Positions 29,901 to 38,714 of a stretch of DNA of 64,000 nucleotides are shown piece after piece. The position numbers and the translations under genes are program-made. Source of the DNA: Caballeronia sp. GAFFF1 (lineage in GTDB: Bacteria; Pseudomonadota; Gammaproteobacteria; Burkholderiales; Burkholderiaceae); contig NZ_JALQEM010000012.1 of NCBI RefSeq assembly GCF_023630705.1, positions 1-64,000 of the forward strand. The letters run 5' to 3'. Numbering within the stretch: position 1 is the first letter of the stretch; each line of letters begins with the position of its first letter. The notes under the pieces are model-generated. The model was not told the DNA's origin, made no database searches, and worked only from the letters and a program-made list of their open reading frames with translations.

Positions 29901-30512
29901 CTACAGCTTCACGCCGCCGGCTTCCGGCGCGTCGACGCCGCCGGGCGGAATCGCGCCGGTGTCGGTCACGTCGTTTGTGCCCGGCGCGCTGGGCCCGCTG
30001 GACCCGCTCGACCAGTACGGCTCGCGTCCATAGTGCTGATGCACCGAGCTGGCCCAGACGGGATCGGCCATCGACGGCCACGCGTCCTTGTCGAAACCCG
30101 GCGAATTGCGCACCTGATCGGCCGTCGCGGCCAGGCGAAAGCAGCGGTTGTCCGTGTCGAGCGTCAGCGCGCTCCAGGGCACGGCCAGCAGCTTGTCGCC
30201 GATGCCGAGAAAGCCGCCACTCGACAGCACCGCGTACGCCACGCGGCCGCTCGTCACGTCCAGCATGATTTCCTTGAGCGAGCCGACGTCGTGTCCGTCG
30301 CTGCTTAACACTGCGTTGCCATCCAGCGTGCTCGCCGCCATGACGTCGGGGCCGGGGCCGGCGGCTGTCGCGGCGCCCTTGCCGATGATCTTTACACCAC
30401 CGGAAGATTCCTCCATCGGTCGGTTCATGATCTGCTCCTTGGCGTTTCCTGGATGTTCAGGCGTGTGTCTGGCTGACCGTTCCCCGTTGCCCGGTTTGTT
30501 GCGTCGATTCAT
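29901..30512 (-). CDS. PRC-barrel domain protein with two possible starts
   Basis: Up to 203 residues. The PRC-barrel is about residues 65-145 of the long form, with DGNAVLSSDGHDVGSLKEIM, GRVAYAVLSSGGFLGIGDKL and LAVPWSALTL, and is followed by a Gly/Pro/Ser-rich tail. PRC-barrels sit in RNA maturation, photosynthetic and stress proteins; this short form is common in soil bacteria and of unknown role. Two in-frame ATG codons each have a good ribosome-binding site: 30512 (GAGGAG) and 30428 (AAGGAG). The two forms differ by 28 N-terminal residues. Confidence 0.75.
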   Translation of the reverse strand: MNRRNKPGNGERSARHTPEHPGNAKEQIMNRPMEESSGGVKIIGKGAATAAGPGPDVMAASTLDGNAVLSSDGHDVGSLKEIMLDVTSGRVAYAVLSSGGFLGIGDKLLAVPWSALTLDTDNRCFRLAATADQVRNSPGFDKDAWPSMADPVWASSVHQHYGREPYWSSGSSGPSAPGTNDVTDTGAIPPGGVDAPEAGGVKL

Positions 30513-30601
30513 GTTCGGGCTCCTCTCGATGAGCAATTCCCGCGCCCGTGCGCCCGCTGCGTTCTGCTAAGCTGCGGGCTCGTTCATCCTTCGTGCCGCC
30601 C

Positions 30602-31330
30602 ATGATCGAATTCGAGGAACTGCTCGCCGTTGCCTACAAGAAGGAACGTCTGAAAAGCCGCCGGCTGGTGAAGAGCGCGGCGTTTTCGGAGCACGCGGCG
30701 CTTGTGATGACGCTGACGAAAGCGGCGGGCACGCAGTCCTTGAGGGAATTGGTCGATGCACGGCGCGCCGCGCACGCGAGAGCCGCTGACGCGCTGCGCC
30801 TGCGCAGGCTTGCGCGCGCGAGCCGTCCGCCGCGGCCGCCCGCGTCCGAGCCGCGACTGAGCGATGCCAGCGCGTGGACAGGCTGGTTCGACGGTTCCGC
30901 GCTGCCGAATCCGGGGCGCATCGGCATAGGCGCGGTGCTCAAGAGTCCGGAGGGCAACACGCTGCAAATCAGCGCGACGGCCGGACACGGCGACAGCAGC
31001 GTGGCCGAATATCTCGCGCTGACTGCGCTCCTTGAAGCGGCGCTGCGCGAAGGCGCCGCCAATCTGACGATCTATGGCGACAGCCGCGTCGTCATCGACG
31101 ACGTTCGCGTGGGCGTATCGGGCGGCGAATCGGGCGGTGAATCGGGCGGCGAAGCAGGCGGCATCCGCTCGCTCGCGGATCACGCGGCGCGCGTGCGGGC
31201 GCTCATCGCGCAAATCGGCGAAGTCCGCCTGCAATGGATTCCGCGCGCCCGCAACGCGCACGCGGACCGGCTGTCGCGTGAGGCGCTCGCCGTCGCCGAT
31301 GCGCCTGCGTGCGCGGTATCGGCGGCCTGA
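30602..31330 (+). CDS. RNase H-like protein with N-terminal extension
   Basis: A 242-residue protein. Residues about 92-232 are an RNase H fold with D97 in WFDGSALPNPG, Glu in VAEYLALTALLEA, Asp in YGDSRVVIDD and the last Asp in NAHADRLS, so the catalytic carboxylates are kept. The first 90 residues form a basic helical extension not typical of RNase HI. Between two core elements is a Gly/Glu/Ser repeat coded by three 12-base units. It may cut RNA in RNA-DNA hybrids; the partner is unknown. Confidence 0.78.
   Translation: MIEFEELLAVAYKKERLKSRRLVKSAAFSEHAALVMTLTKAAGTQSLRELVDARRAAHARAADALRLRRLARASRPPRPPASEPRLSDASAWTGWFDGSALPNPGRIGIGAVLKSPEGNTLQISATAGHGDSSVAEYLALTALLEAALREGAANLTIYGDSRVVIDDVRVGVSGGESGGESGGEAGGIRSLADHAARVRALIAQIGEVRLQWIPRARNAHADRLSREALAVADAPACAVSAA
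31118..31153 (+). repeat. Three 12-base tandem units inside the RNase H-like gene
   Basis: TCGGGCGGCGAA occurs at 31118-31129, with one change at 31130-31141, and again at 31142-31153. The units add a Ser-Gly-Gly-Glu repeat in a loop and could vary in number between strains. Confidence 0.85.
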
Positions 31331-31333
31331 CGG

Positions 31334-32095
31334 TCAGCCGAGTTCGCGGATATCGGCGGTCGGCGTGCTGCCGAAGGCATCACTCAGCAGGAAATCGACG
31401 AGCTTGCTTGCCGACTGCTCGGGCGTCGCGAGCTGGCCCTCGCGCTTGAGCGTGTCGAAGCGCTCCCGCAGCGGGAAACGCTCGAGCGCGGTGCCGCGAA
31501 TCTCGGCTTGCATGTCCGTATCCACGACGCCCGGCGCGACGCTGCAAATGCGCAAGCCGCGATTGTCGTCCAGCGCCACCGCCCGCGCGTGATGGTCGAG
31601 CGCCGCCTTCGTCGCGCAGTAGATGCTCCAGCCGGGATACGCGTTGCGCGCCGCGCCGCTCGAAATATGGGCGACGCGCCGGTCCGCCGCGTGCGCGCTC
31701 GCGGCGGCGAAGGCAGCGGCAAGCATCAGCGGAGCCGCGACGTTCACGCTGACTGCGCGCGCGACCGCACCCGCATCCTGATCCGCGAGCGGCCCGACGG
31801 GCGCGAGCATCCCCGCATTGTTGACGAGCAGCACCCGATCGGCGCGCGCCAGGAAGCGACCCAGCGCGCCGTCCGCCAGACAGGCGCCGAGCGCGGACAG
31901 ATCGGCGAGATCCAGCTCGGCTTCGTGCAGCCGGCCGGGATAGCGCGCGGCAAGCGCCGCATTGCGCTTGCGCGAGATCGCGAGAATCTCGGCGTCGCGC
32001 GAGAGCAGTGCGTCGGCGAGCGCCGCGCCGAGGCCGCGCGTGTGGCCGGTAACGATCGCGAGAGTGGTCTGTGGCATGGAGAGATCCGGTGGCAT
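31334..32095 (-). CDS. Short-chain dehydrogenase/reductase
   Basis: A 253-residue SDR enzyme. The cofactor motif is TGHTRGLG (near residue 17, compare TGxxxGxG), NNAG is at about residue 94, and the catalytic Ser and YCATK (Tyr and Lys) follow at about 145-165. NAD(P) is the cofactor; the substrate is unknown. The start at 32095 or 32077 (MPQTTLAIV) is uncertain. Convergent with the RNase H-like gene, with only three bases between the stops. Confidence 0.85.
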   Translation of the reverse strand: MPPDLSMPQTTLAIVTGHTRGLGAALADALLSRDAEILAISRKRNAALAARYPGRLHEAELDLADLSALGACLADGALGRFLARADRVLLVNNAGMLAPVGPLADQDAGAVARAVSVNVAAPLMLAAAFAAASAHAADRRVAHISSGAARNAYPGWSIYCATKAALDHHARAVALDDNRGLRICSVAPGVVDTDMQAEIRGTALERFPLRERFDTLKREGQLATPEQSASKLVDFLLSDAFGSTPTADIRELG

Positions 32096-32282
32096 GAAGG
32101 GAGTCGATGTCTTTCGATTCTAGCGGCGCTCGCCTCAATAGCGCCGAAATGCCGACTTGGGAAGGGGCTCGCGCTCATCCGTTGGTAATGGGTCACATCC
32201 GTGCGCCGAGCGCTTTTTTACCTGACAAGATGCCCTGCAGAATCGACAATCGTCAGCCGCGAAACGAGTCTGGAGTTCTTTC

Positions 32283-33461
32283 ATGCCCATCCGTCCAACC
32301 GCGCGCAAGGTCGCGCCCTCTGTCACCCGCGCCCGGCGTGCAGTTTCTCCCGCAGCCGCCCGGCCGAACTTCGTGGCTGCGCTCGCGGCGTGCATCGGAT
32401 TCATCGGCGTGCCGGGCGCGGCATGGGCGCAAAGCTCCGTGCAACTTTACGGCGAGCTGGATGCGGGCCTAGCGTATGTCAGCAATGTCGGCGGGCATGC
32501 GCAATACCGGCTGACGACCGGCACCATCGACGGCAGCTATTGGGGGCTGCAAGGCAGCGAAGATCTGGGTGGCGGCGCGCGGGCGATCTTCCGGCTCGAG
32601 CGCGGCTACGCGGTGTCGACGGGGCAGGGCCTCAACGATCACCCGATGTACGTCGGCCTCGGCACCGACGCGCTCGGCACCCTTACGTTCGGCCGTCAGT
32701 ACGACTCCATCCACGACTATTTCGCGCCCTTCACACTGACGGGCGGCACGGGCGGCACGGCCTTCGCGCATGTGCTCGACAACGACAACGCGAACAACTC
32801 GTTCCTCGCGGCCAACTCCGTCAAATACACGAGCGCGACGTACGGCGGCTTCAGCTTCGGCGGCCTCTACGCGTTCTCGAACGCGGCGGGCGGGTTCGCG
32901 AATAACCGCGCGTACAGCATCGGCGCGAACTACACGCTCGATTCGTTCAGCGCCGGGGCGGCCTATCTGCACAACGACGGACGCGGCAACACGACCGGCG
33001 GCGCGTACGACGCGCTCGCGCTCCCGGGCAACGCGCCGGGCGCCGTCATTGCGGCGAACGTGCAGCGGCAGAACACCTTCGGCGTCGCGATGAGCTACGG
33101 CATCGGCGACTTCCAGCTTGCCGGCGCGTTCTCCCGCTCGATCAATTCCGGCGTGAACGACGTGGATACCGGCGCCGCGCTGCCATCGCTCGCGCTCAAT
33201 AACTACGAGATCAACGGCATCTACAAGCTGACGCCCGCGATTCTGCTCGCCGGCATGTACGTGTACACGAACGGCGGCGGCGCGCACTGGCACGAAGGCG
33301 CGTTGCAGGTGGACTATCTGTTGGGCAAGCGCACGGACGTGTATGTCGAGTCCATCTATCAGCGCGCGTCGTCGGACGCGCCTGCTGTCATCAACACGAA
33401 CGACCCGTCGAGCGGCCGCAATCAGTTGATGTTCACAACAGGCATTCGCCACCGCTTCTGA
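32283..33461 (+). CDS. Gram-negative porin
   Basis: A 392-residue outer-membrane beta-barrel porin of the Burkholderiaceae type. A long N-terminal leader with a signal peptide ends PGAAWA-QSSVQLYG, followed by the usual porin strands (YGELDAGLAYVSN; WGLQGSEDLGGG; LGTLTFGRQYDS) and the C-terminal barrel signature ending IRHRF. It allows diffusion of small hydrophilic solutes. The signal region is longer than normal, and an internal start cannot be ruled out. Confidence 0.9.
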   Translation: MPIRPTARKVAPSVTRARRAVSPAAARPNFVAALAACIGFIGVPGAAWAQSSVQLYGELDAGLAYVSNVGGHAQYRLTTGTIDGSYWGLQGSEDLGGGARAIFRLERGYAVSTGQGLNDHPMYVGLGTDALGTLTFGRQYDSIHDYFAPFTLTGGTGGTAFAHVLDNDNANNSFLAANSVKYTSATYGGFSFGGLYAFSNAAGGFANNRAYSIGANYTLDSFSAGAAYLHNDGRGNTTGGAYDALALPGNAPGAVIAANVQRQNTFGVAMSYGIGDFQLAGAFSRSINSGVNDVDTGAALPSLALNNYEINGIYKLTPAILLAGMYVYTNGGGAHWHEGALQVDYLLGKRTDVYVESIYQRASSDAPAVINTNDPSSGRNQLMFTTGIRHRF

Positions 33462-33508
33462 ATCTGGTAGTTTGGCGGGAATCCGTTGCTCGCCTCGAAG
33501 GGTGTCCC

Positions 33509-34135
33509 ATGTCGATCCAGACGTTCTCGCTGTTCGTGCCCGCGTGTTTCGCCATCAACATGGCGTTCGGCCCGAACAACATGCTTTCGCTTTCGAACGG
33601 CGCGCGTCGGGGCGTGCGCATGTCTGTGCTTGCGTCGTTCGGACGGCTCGCCGCGTTCGCCGTCATGATCGCGATTGCCGGCTTGGGACTCGGCGCGTTG
33701 CTGCTCGCGTCCGAGACGCTTTTCACGGCGATCAAGCTCGTGGGCGCGGCTTACCTCGTGTGGATCGGCATCAAGCTGATCCGCTCGGGACCGCAAACCG
33801 TTACGGGCGAAGAGGGCGCGGGCGCTGCCGGACTCGCGCGGCTCACGAAGCAGGAGTTTCTCGTCGCCGCCGGCAATCCGAAAGCGATTCTCGTCTTCAC
33901 TGCCTTCTTTCCGCAATTCGTCGACCGCAGCGCGTATGCGGCGAGCTTTGCGATTCTCGGCGCGATATTCCTGCTGTTCGAGCTTGTCGCAATCGTCATT
34001 TACGCGGCGCTCGGCGCGCGACTCGGTTCGCTTTCGCGCGGCGCTCGCGGGTTCAGGTGGTTCAATCGCGTGAGCGGCGCGTTGATGATCGGCTTCGGCG
34101 TGATGCTCGCGCTGGTGCGCCGTCCGGCGGCCTGA
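33509..34135 (+). CDS. LysE/RhtB-family amino-acid exporter
   Basis: A 208-residue inner-membrane protein with about six membrane segments (FSLFVPACFAINMAFGPNNM, LAAFAVMIAIAGLGLGALLL, GAIFLLFELVAIVIYAALGA). The family exports amino acids or related compounds such as homoserine and threonine; the substrate is not known. The conserved FGPNN near the N terminus replaces the GP of the canonical motif. It stands alone after the porin gene. Confidence 0.87.
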   Translation: MSIQTFSLFVPACFAINMAFGPNNMLSLSNGARRGVRMSVLASFGRLAAFAVMIAIAGLGLGALLLASETLFTAIKLVGAAYLVWIGIKLIRSGPQTVTGEEGAGAAGLARLTKQEFLVAAGNPKAILVFTAFFPQFVDRSAYAASFAILGAIFLLFELVAIVIYAALGARLGSLSRGARGFRWFNRVSGALMIGFGVMLALVRRPAA

Positions 34136-34384
34136 CAACGCGCCTCGTCCGCGCGCCGGGATGTTTGTCATTTTTCTTTTCGCGATTTTCTCCGCTCGCA
34201 CGTTTGAAAGCTCGGCGGCTTGATTCGGAATAAGTCGTTGCGGCTTATGCACGCCTTCTCGGTCGGCGATAAGCGATAATCACGTGCTTTTGCTTAGTGG
34301 CCGTCCGTTTTAGGACGAGTTCGTTTCAATCTTTTCGCATATTCGCAGGCGTCGTACCGCTTCTGTGGTTGAAGGAATGTCCCC

Positions 34385-35911
34385 ATGAATAATCAATCGC
34401 CCGCCGTGTCGCAGACGCGCGCGTTTGCGACCGTCTTTCTGATCGAAATGTGGGAGCGTTTCGGTTATTACGGCATGGCCGCGCTGCTCGTGCTGTTCAT
34501 GATCGATAAAGTCGGTTTTGCCGACGACTACGCCAATCTCACATGGGGCGCATTTTCCGCGCTCGTGTTCTCGGCGCCATCGATCGGCGGCTGGATCGGC
34601 GACAAGGTGCTCGGCGCCCGCCGCACGATGACCTTCGGCGCGATCGTGCTGTCGCTCGGTTACCTCATGCTCGCGCTGCCCTACGACGCGCTCGGCTTCA
34701 TGTATGCGTCGCTCGGCGTGATCGTCGTGGGCAACGGGCTCTTCAAGTCGAACGCGGCGAATCTCGTGCGCCGCATCTACGAAGGCGACGAAGCGCGCAT
34801 CGACAGCGCCTTCACCATCTATTACATGGCGGTGAATATCGGATCGACGTTCTCGATGCTCGCGACGCCGTGGATCAAGGACCACTGGGGCTGGCACGCG
34901 GCTTTCGCCGTATGCTGCGGCGGCATGGTGCTCGGACTCGTGAATTTCGCGCTGATGCACCGCACGCTTGCCCATGTAGGCTCCGCACCGGACGATCAGC
35001 CGATGCGCTGGGGCCGGTTTGTCGCGGTCGCGGCCGGCGGTGCCGTGCTCGCGGCGGCGACGGTGTTCATCCTCCAGCATCAGACGGTAGCGAGGGTCTG
35101 CGTCTGGGCCGCAGCGCTCGGCATTCTCGCGATCTTCGGCTATATGCTCGTGCGCTGCGACCGCAGTGAGCGGGCCGGCCTTTGGGCGGCGCTCATTCTG
35201 ACGCTGCAAGTCATCTTGTTTTTCGTGTTCTATCAGCAGATGTCGACGTCGCTCACGCTGTTCGCGCTGCGCAATGTCGATCCTGCTTTCTCGGTTGCCG
35301 GCGTCCGTCTCTTCACCTGGAGCGCGGCGCAGTTTCAGGCGCTGAACCCGATCTGGATCATGATCTTGAGTCCGCTGCTCGCCGTCGCTTATGCGGGGCT
35401 CGCGAAGCGCGGCCGCGACGTGTCAGTGGCCGCGAAATATGCGTTCGGCTTCGTGGTGGTCGCGGTGGGCTTCTTCGTGTTCGGCCTGAGCGGACGCTAC
35501 GCGGTAGAGGGCCGCGTGTCGTCGTGGTTCATGGTGGCGGGCTACGGCCTCTATTCACTGGGTGAATTGCTGGTGTCCGGACTCGGCCTTGCGATGATCG
35601 CGCGCTACGTGCCCGCCCGCATGGGCGGCTTCATGATGGGCGCGTATTTCGTGGCGACAGGGGTGTCGCAGTATCTGGGCACCGTCGTGGCGAATGTCGC
35701 ACGCATGCCGCCGGGCCATCTCGATCCGCTTCAGTCCTTGCCGCTGTACACGCATCTTTTCGTGTCGCTCGGATGGCTGGCGACAGGCGGGGCGGCGATC
35801 GCGCTCGTGCTGTTGCCGCTGCTCGGCAGACTGTCGCGCGCGCATCATCGCGCGGCAGGCTCGGGTGCGAGCACCGATGCCGGGCGCATGACGCCGGTTT
35901 CGACGTCTTGA
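34385..35911 (+). CDS. POT-family proton/oligopeptide symporter
   Basis: A 508-residue peptide MFS transporter of the POT/PTR2 family, about 14 membrane segments. The E33xxER-type motif is seen in IEMWERFGYYGMAALLV near the N terminus, which couples protons, and there is a second family motif in the FYQQMSTSLTLFALRN stretch. It imports di- and tripeptides. No operon partners. The 249 bases upstream (34136-34384) carry no gene I can call; GATAAT around 34270 may be part of a promoter. Confidence 0.9.
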   Translation: MNNQSPAVSQTRAFATVFLIEMWERFGYYGMAALLVLFMIDKVGFADDYANLTWGAFSALVFSAPSIGGWIGDKVLGARRTMTFGAIVLSLGYLMLALPYDALGFMYASLGVIVVGNGLFKSNAANLVRRIYEGDEARIDSAFTIYYMAVNIGSTFSMLATPWIKDHWGWHAAFAVCCGGMVLGLVNFALMHRTLAHVGSAPDDQPMRWGRFVAVAAGGAVLAAATVFILQHQTVARVCVWAAALGILAIFGYMLVRCDRSERAGLWAALILTLQVILFFVFYQQMSTSLTLFALRNVDPAFSVAGVRLFTWSAAQFQALNPIWIMILSPLLAVAYAGLAKRGRDVSVAAKYAFGFVVVAVGFFVFGLSGRYAVEGRVSSWFMVAGYGLYSLGELLVSGLGLAMIARYVPARMGGFMMGAYFVATGVSQYLGTVVANVARMPPGHLDPLQSLPLYTHLFVSLGWLATGGAAIALVLLPLLGRLSRAHHRAAGSGASTDAGRMTPVSTS

Positions 35912-35924
35912 GCGAAAACCGTGT

Positions 35925-35954
35925 TTGACGACGCCCAGCGGTTCAGTCTATAAT
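35925..35954 (+). promoter_or_regulatory. Promoter of tRNA-fMet
   Basis: TTGACG (35925-35930) and TATAAT (35949-35954) are 18 bases apart, 13 bases before the tRNA 5' end. Strong sigma-70 layout. Confidence 0.82.
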
Positions 35955-35967
35955 CTAATTCTTCAGA

Positions 35968-36044
<77 letters not shown>

Positions 36045-36302
36045 GAATTCAAAATCGCGTTTCCGGCGGCCGTTGTATCAAGCCGCTTGGGGACGCTGTC
36101 TCAGTGGCGTTAGCGCCATTCAGGTTTTTCTAAATCGACGCGTCGTAACAAGGCAGTTGCGTTGCTTGTTATCCGTATATCGTCAAAGTCTCCACTGTTT
36201 CCATTCCGTCACTAGGCGAGTGCATACGTTCGTCGGCTCGACTGACTAAGTTCGTCTCAAGCCCTCGCTGCGCTGTGAACCAAACGACCACCCCAAACAC
36301 GA
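36045..36302. other. Intergenic region between tRNA-fMet and the rpsU terminator
   Basis: Nothing coding is supported. A short stem TGGCG-TTAG-CGCCA (36105-36118) followed five bases later by a run of T could end the tRNA transcript weakly. A second inverted repeat, GTAACAAG/CTTGTTAT, lies near 36150-36175. Confidence 0.45.
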
Positions 36303-36336
36303 AAAGCCTGCATGAGCACCAACTCATGCAGGCTTT
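36297..36336 (-). terminator. Terminator after rpsU
   Basis: A perfect 14-base inverted repeat (36303-36316 with 36323-36336, 6-base loop) is followed on minus by TTTTC. It lies about 190 bases past rpsU; the sequence between (36337-36523) holds no gene I can support. Confidence 0.8.
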
Positions 36337-36523
36337 CTGCGAATCCTTCGACCGTCATCCGACCGGGCGCACGCGCTAGACGTGCTATCAGCGAGCTTTC
36401 GCGTCCGGCGTTCTCAACGCCGCTTCCGCAAAACCGCGACCCGTTCGAATTCAGACCGCCGACCTACCACGCAATGCAAAAGACGAGGGCGTCACACCCA
36501 CCGTCGATAGCTTTGCGCAGCGA

Positions 36524-36736
36524 TCAATAAAACTTCTTCGGCAGTTGTGCGCGGCGGATCTGCTTGCGAAGACGAGCGACAGCAGCAGCTTTCTTGCGCT
36601 TGCGCTCAGTCGTCGGCTTTTCGTACGCCATGCGCGACTTGAGTTCTTGAATCAGGCCCGTGCGTTCGACGGTACGGCGAAAACGTCGCATGGCGACGTC
36701 GAAAGGCTCATTCTCTTTCAACAGTACTTTAGTCAT
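36524..36736 (-). CDS. rpsU: Ribosomal protein S21
   Basis: S21, 70 residues, of the small ribosomal subunit; it supports mRNA 3'-end to 16S pairing at initiation. The full pattern is there: [19 protein letters not shown] at the start, the basic helix with [13 protein letters not shown], and the C-terminal [13 protein letters not shown] 36736 is the family start. Burkholderia species often have several rpsU copies. A TACAAT element on minus (36784-36789) is a likely -10 box. Confidence 0.95.
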   Translation of the reverse strand: MTKVLLKENEPFDVAMRRFRRTVERTGLIQELKSRMAYEKPTTERKRKKAAAVARLRKQIRRAQLPKKFY

Positions 36737-36911
36737 TGAAATCTCGGTTGATCTGGCCCTGCCAGAATTTGGGGCAAAGCGCAATTGTACACTTTCTGAG
36801 AGGCGCGCTGCATCCTCTTTGCGCGAGAATCTGTGCGGCGCGGCTCGGGATTCACATCGTAGGTCGTTGAATCGAGACGACAAATCCTGACTAACCCGGC
36901 CTCGTGCTGGC

Positions 36912-37244
36912 TCAGAAGCCGCGAGAACGGCGCGGACGGTCTTCCGGCTCGCGCGGTCCCGCGTCCGGCTGATGGATGGTCACGTCCGAACGCGCGCGCG
37001 CCACGCACGGCAGAATCCAGCCGTCCGCCTTCTCCTCCGCCGTGAGCCCCGGCCACTCGATGCGATAGTCCACGTCGCCCGATTCCAGCCTGCACATGCA
37101 TGTCCGGCACGTCCCGTTACGGCACGAGCGGGGCAGCGACAGCCCCGCGCGCCAAGCCGCGTCGAGCAGGGATTCGCCCGGCTGCACAGCGACGACATCG
37201 CCGCGCGGCGCGACGGTCATCGCGAAGACGCGCGGCTCGCTCAC
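36912..37244 (-). CDS. Plant-type [2Fe-2S] ferredoxin-like protein
   Basis: A 110-residue ferredoxin with the cysteine pattern CRNGTCRTC (CX4CX2C) and a fourth Cys in ILPCVARA, so the [2Fe-2S] site is complete. The start is GTG at 37244, whose GTGA overlaps the stop of the YigZ gene, so translation is coupled. An alternative ATG is at 37220. The tail is polar and Arg-rich. It may carry electrons to an unknown oxygenase; no oxygenase lies nearby. Confidence 0.82.
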   Translation of the reverse strand: MSEPRVFAMTVAPRGDVVAVQPGESLLDAAWRAGLSLPRSCRNGTCRTCMCRLESGDVDYRIEWPGLTAEEKADGWILPCVARARSDVTIHQPDAGPREPEDRPRRSRGF

Positions 37245-37834
37245 GGGCGCACCTCGACGTTCGCGCGCCCGTGCGTGAGATCGCGCAGTTCGGCGGCCGC
37301 CGATTCGCGCGCGGCGGCGGCCATGCGCGCGACGAGCCGCACTGTCATCCCATAGGCGCTGTCGACCAGCTCGGCTTCGTGCTGCTCGATCCAGCGGCGC
37401 ACACGCGCTTCGTCGGCGTAGTCGATTTCGATGGCGAGCAGGCCGCGCTCGATGCGCTCGATGCGCTCGGCCGACTGCATCGCGGTGGCGATGGCGTCGG
37501 TGTACGCGCGCACGAGTCCGCCCGCGCCCAGCTTGATGCCGCCGTAGTAGCGCACGACCGCCGCCAGCACGCCGTCCACTTCGTGATGCCGGAGCACTTC
37601 GAGAATCGGGCGGCCCGCGGTGCCGGAGGGTTCGCCGTCGTCGGACATGCCCGACTGGCCGCCTGCCAGCAGCGCCCAGCACACATGCGTGGCCGTCGGA
37701 TGCTCGGCGCGCAGGCGGCCGAGTTCCCGCATGGCGGCGTCGCGGCCGGAAACCGGAACGGCGAGCGCGATGAAGCGGCTCTTGCGCACGTCGATTTCGG
37801 CGCTGACGGTAGAGGCGAGCGTATAAGTGGGCAA
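37241..37834 (-). CDS. yigZ: YigZ/IMPACT-family protein
   Basis: A 197-residue IMPACT-family protein. The N-terminal domain has the typical VSAEIDVRKSRFIALAVPVS and the central SGMSDDGEPSGTAGRPILEVL and RYYGGIKLGAGGLVRAYTDA. In bacteria the function is not settled; links to ribosome or nucleic acid binding have been proposed. It overlaps the ferredoxin gene by four bases (GTGA). Confidence 0.9.
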   Translation of the reverse strand: MPTYTLASTVSAEIDVRKSRFIALAVPVSGRDAAMRELGRLRAEHPTATHVCWALLAGGQSGMSDDGEPSGTAGRPILEVLRHHEVDGVLAAVVRYYGGIKLGAGGLVRAYTDAIATAMQSAERIERIERGLLAIEIDYADEARVRRWIEQHEAELVDSAYGMTVRLVARMAAAARESAAAELRDLTHGRANVEVRP

Positions 37835-37865
37835 GGCGGGCAGCGTCTACTAAAACAGAATGGAA

Positions 37866-38384
37866 TCAGGCCGAGGCGCGAAGCGCGCGCTGCATGAGCA
37901 CGGTATCGACCCATCGGCCGAACTTGAAGCCGACGTCGCGCAACACGCCGACATGCTCGAACCCGAGCCGCGCATGCAGCGCGATGGACCCGGCGTTGCC
38001 GCTGTTGCCGATCACCGCGATCATCTGTCGCCACGGGCCGCGCTCGCATCGCTCGACGAGCGCCGAAAGCAGCGCGAGCCCGATGCCGCGTCCGCCGAAG
38101 CCGTCGGCGACATAGACGGAATCTTCGATCGTATGCCGGTAAGCCGAGCGCGCGCGATACGTCGAGGCATACGCGTAACCCGCGATCTCGCCGTCGAGTT
38201 CCGCGACCAGATAGGGCAGGCCCGCCGCGCTGTGGCGCGCGCGCATCTCATCGGCCGTCGGCGGCGCCTCCTCGAAGGTCGCCAGCGCGTGGAGCACATA
38301 GTGCGCATAGATGCGCGCGATGGCGTCGAAGTCGCCGGACGCGGCGTCGCGAATGATGGGCGCTGGCGCGCCGCTCGATGTCAT
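37866..38384 (-). CDS. GNAT acetyltransferase (phosphinothricin acetyltransferase-like)
   Basis: A 172-residue GNAT enzyme. The acetyl-CoA site is seen in YVADGFGGRGIGLALLSALV (Q/RxxGxG/A) and the N-terminal arm in IRDAASGDFDAIARIYAHYV resembles Pat/Bar and MddA proteins. It may acetylate amino compounds such as methionine derivatives or phosphinothricin; the true substrate is unknown. ATG 38384 is preferred over 38450. Reads toward yigZ on the same strand with 31 bases between. Confidence 0.85.
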   Translation of the reverse strand: MTSSGAPAPIIRDAASGDFDAIARIYAHYVLHALATFEEAPPTADEMRARHSAAGLPYLVAELDGEIAGYAYASTYRARSAYRHTIEDSVYVADGFGGRGIGLALLSALVERCERGPWRQMIAVIGNSGNAGSIALHARLGFEHVGVLRDVGFKFGRWVDTVLMQRALRASA

Positions 38385-38714
38385 GGCGGGTTCTCGGATG
38401 GCGGTCGAAGCAGCCCGCATCGGCGGGCAGTGCAGCCGCGATTTTCGCACGGCGCGCCGGGACCGGGAAATCGCTTGCGGCCGTGCGCCAGCCCACTCAA
38501 TGCGCGACTTTCTGGCTAAATAAGCGTTGAGTCGCGCGCTGGCCGCCCTCTACACTAAGGCGCCTGTCGACCGACCGGCGCATGCGCCTCGTGCGGCGTC
38601 CCGTTCCCCGCTTCCAGTGCAGCCGTCGCAACGCAGGCACGTCAGCGCGAAGAGCGCACGCGGCGCGGCAACGCGCCCGAGCGTCCTGCCTTGCGGCGCA
38701 CGACCACAATACGA

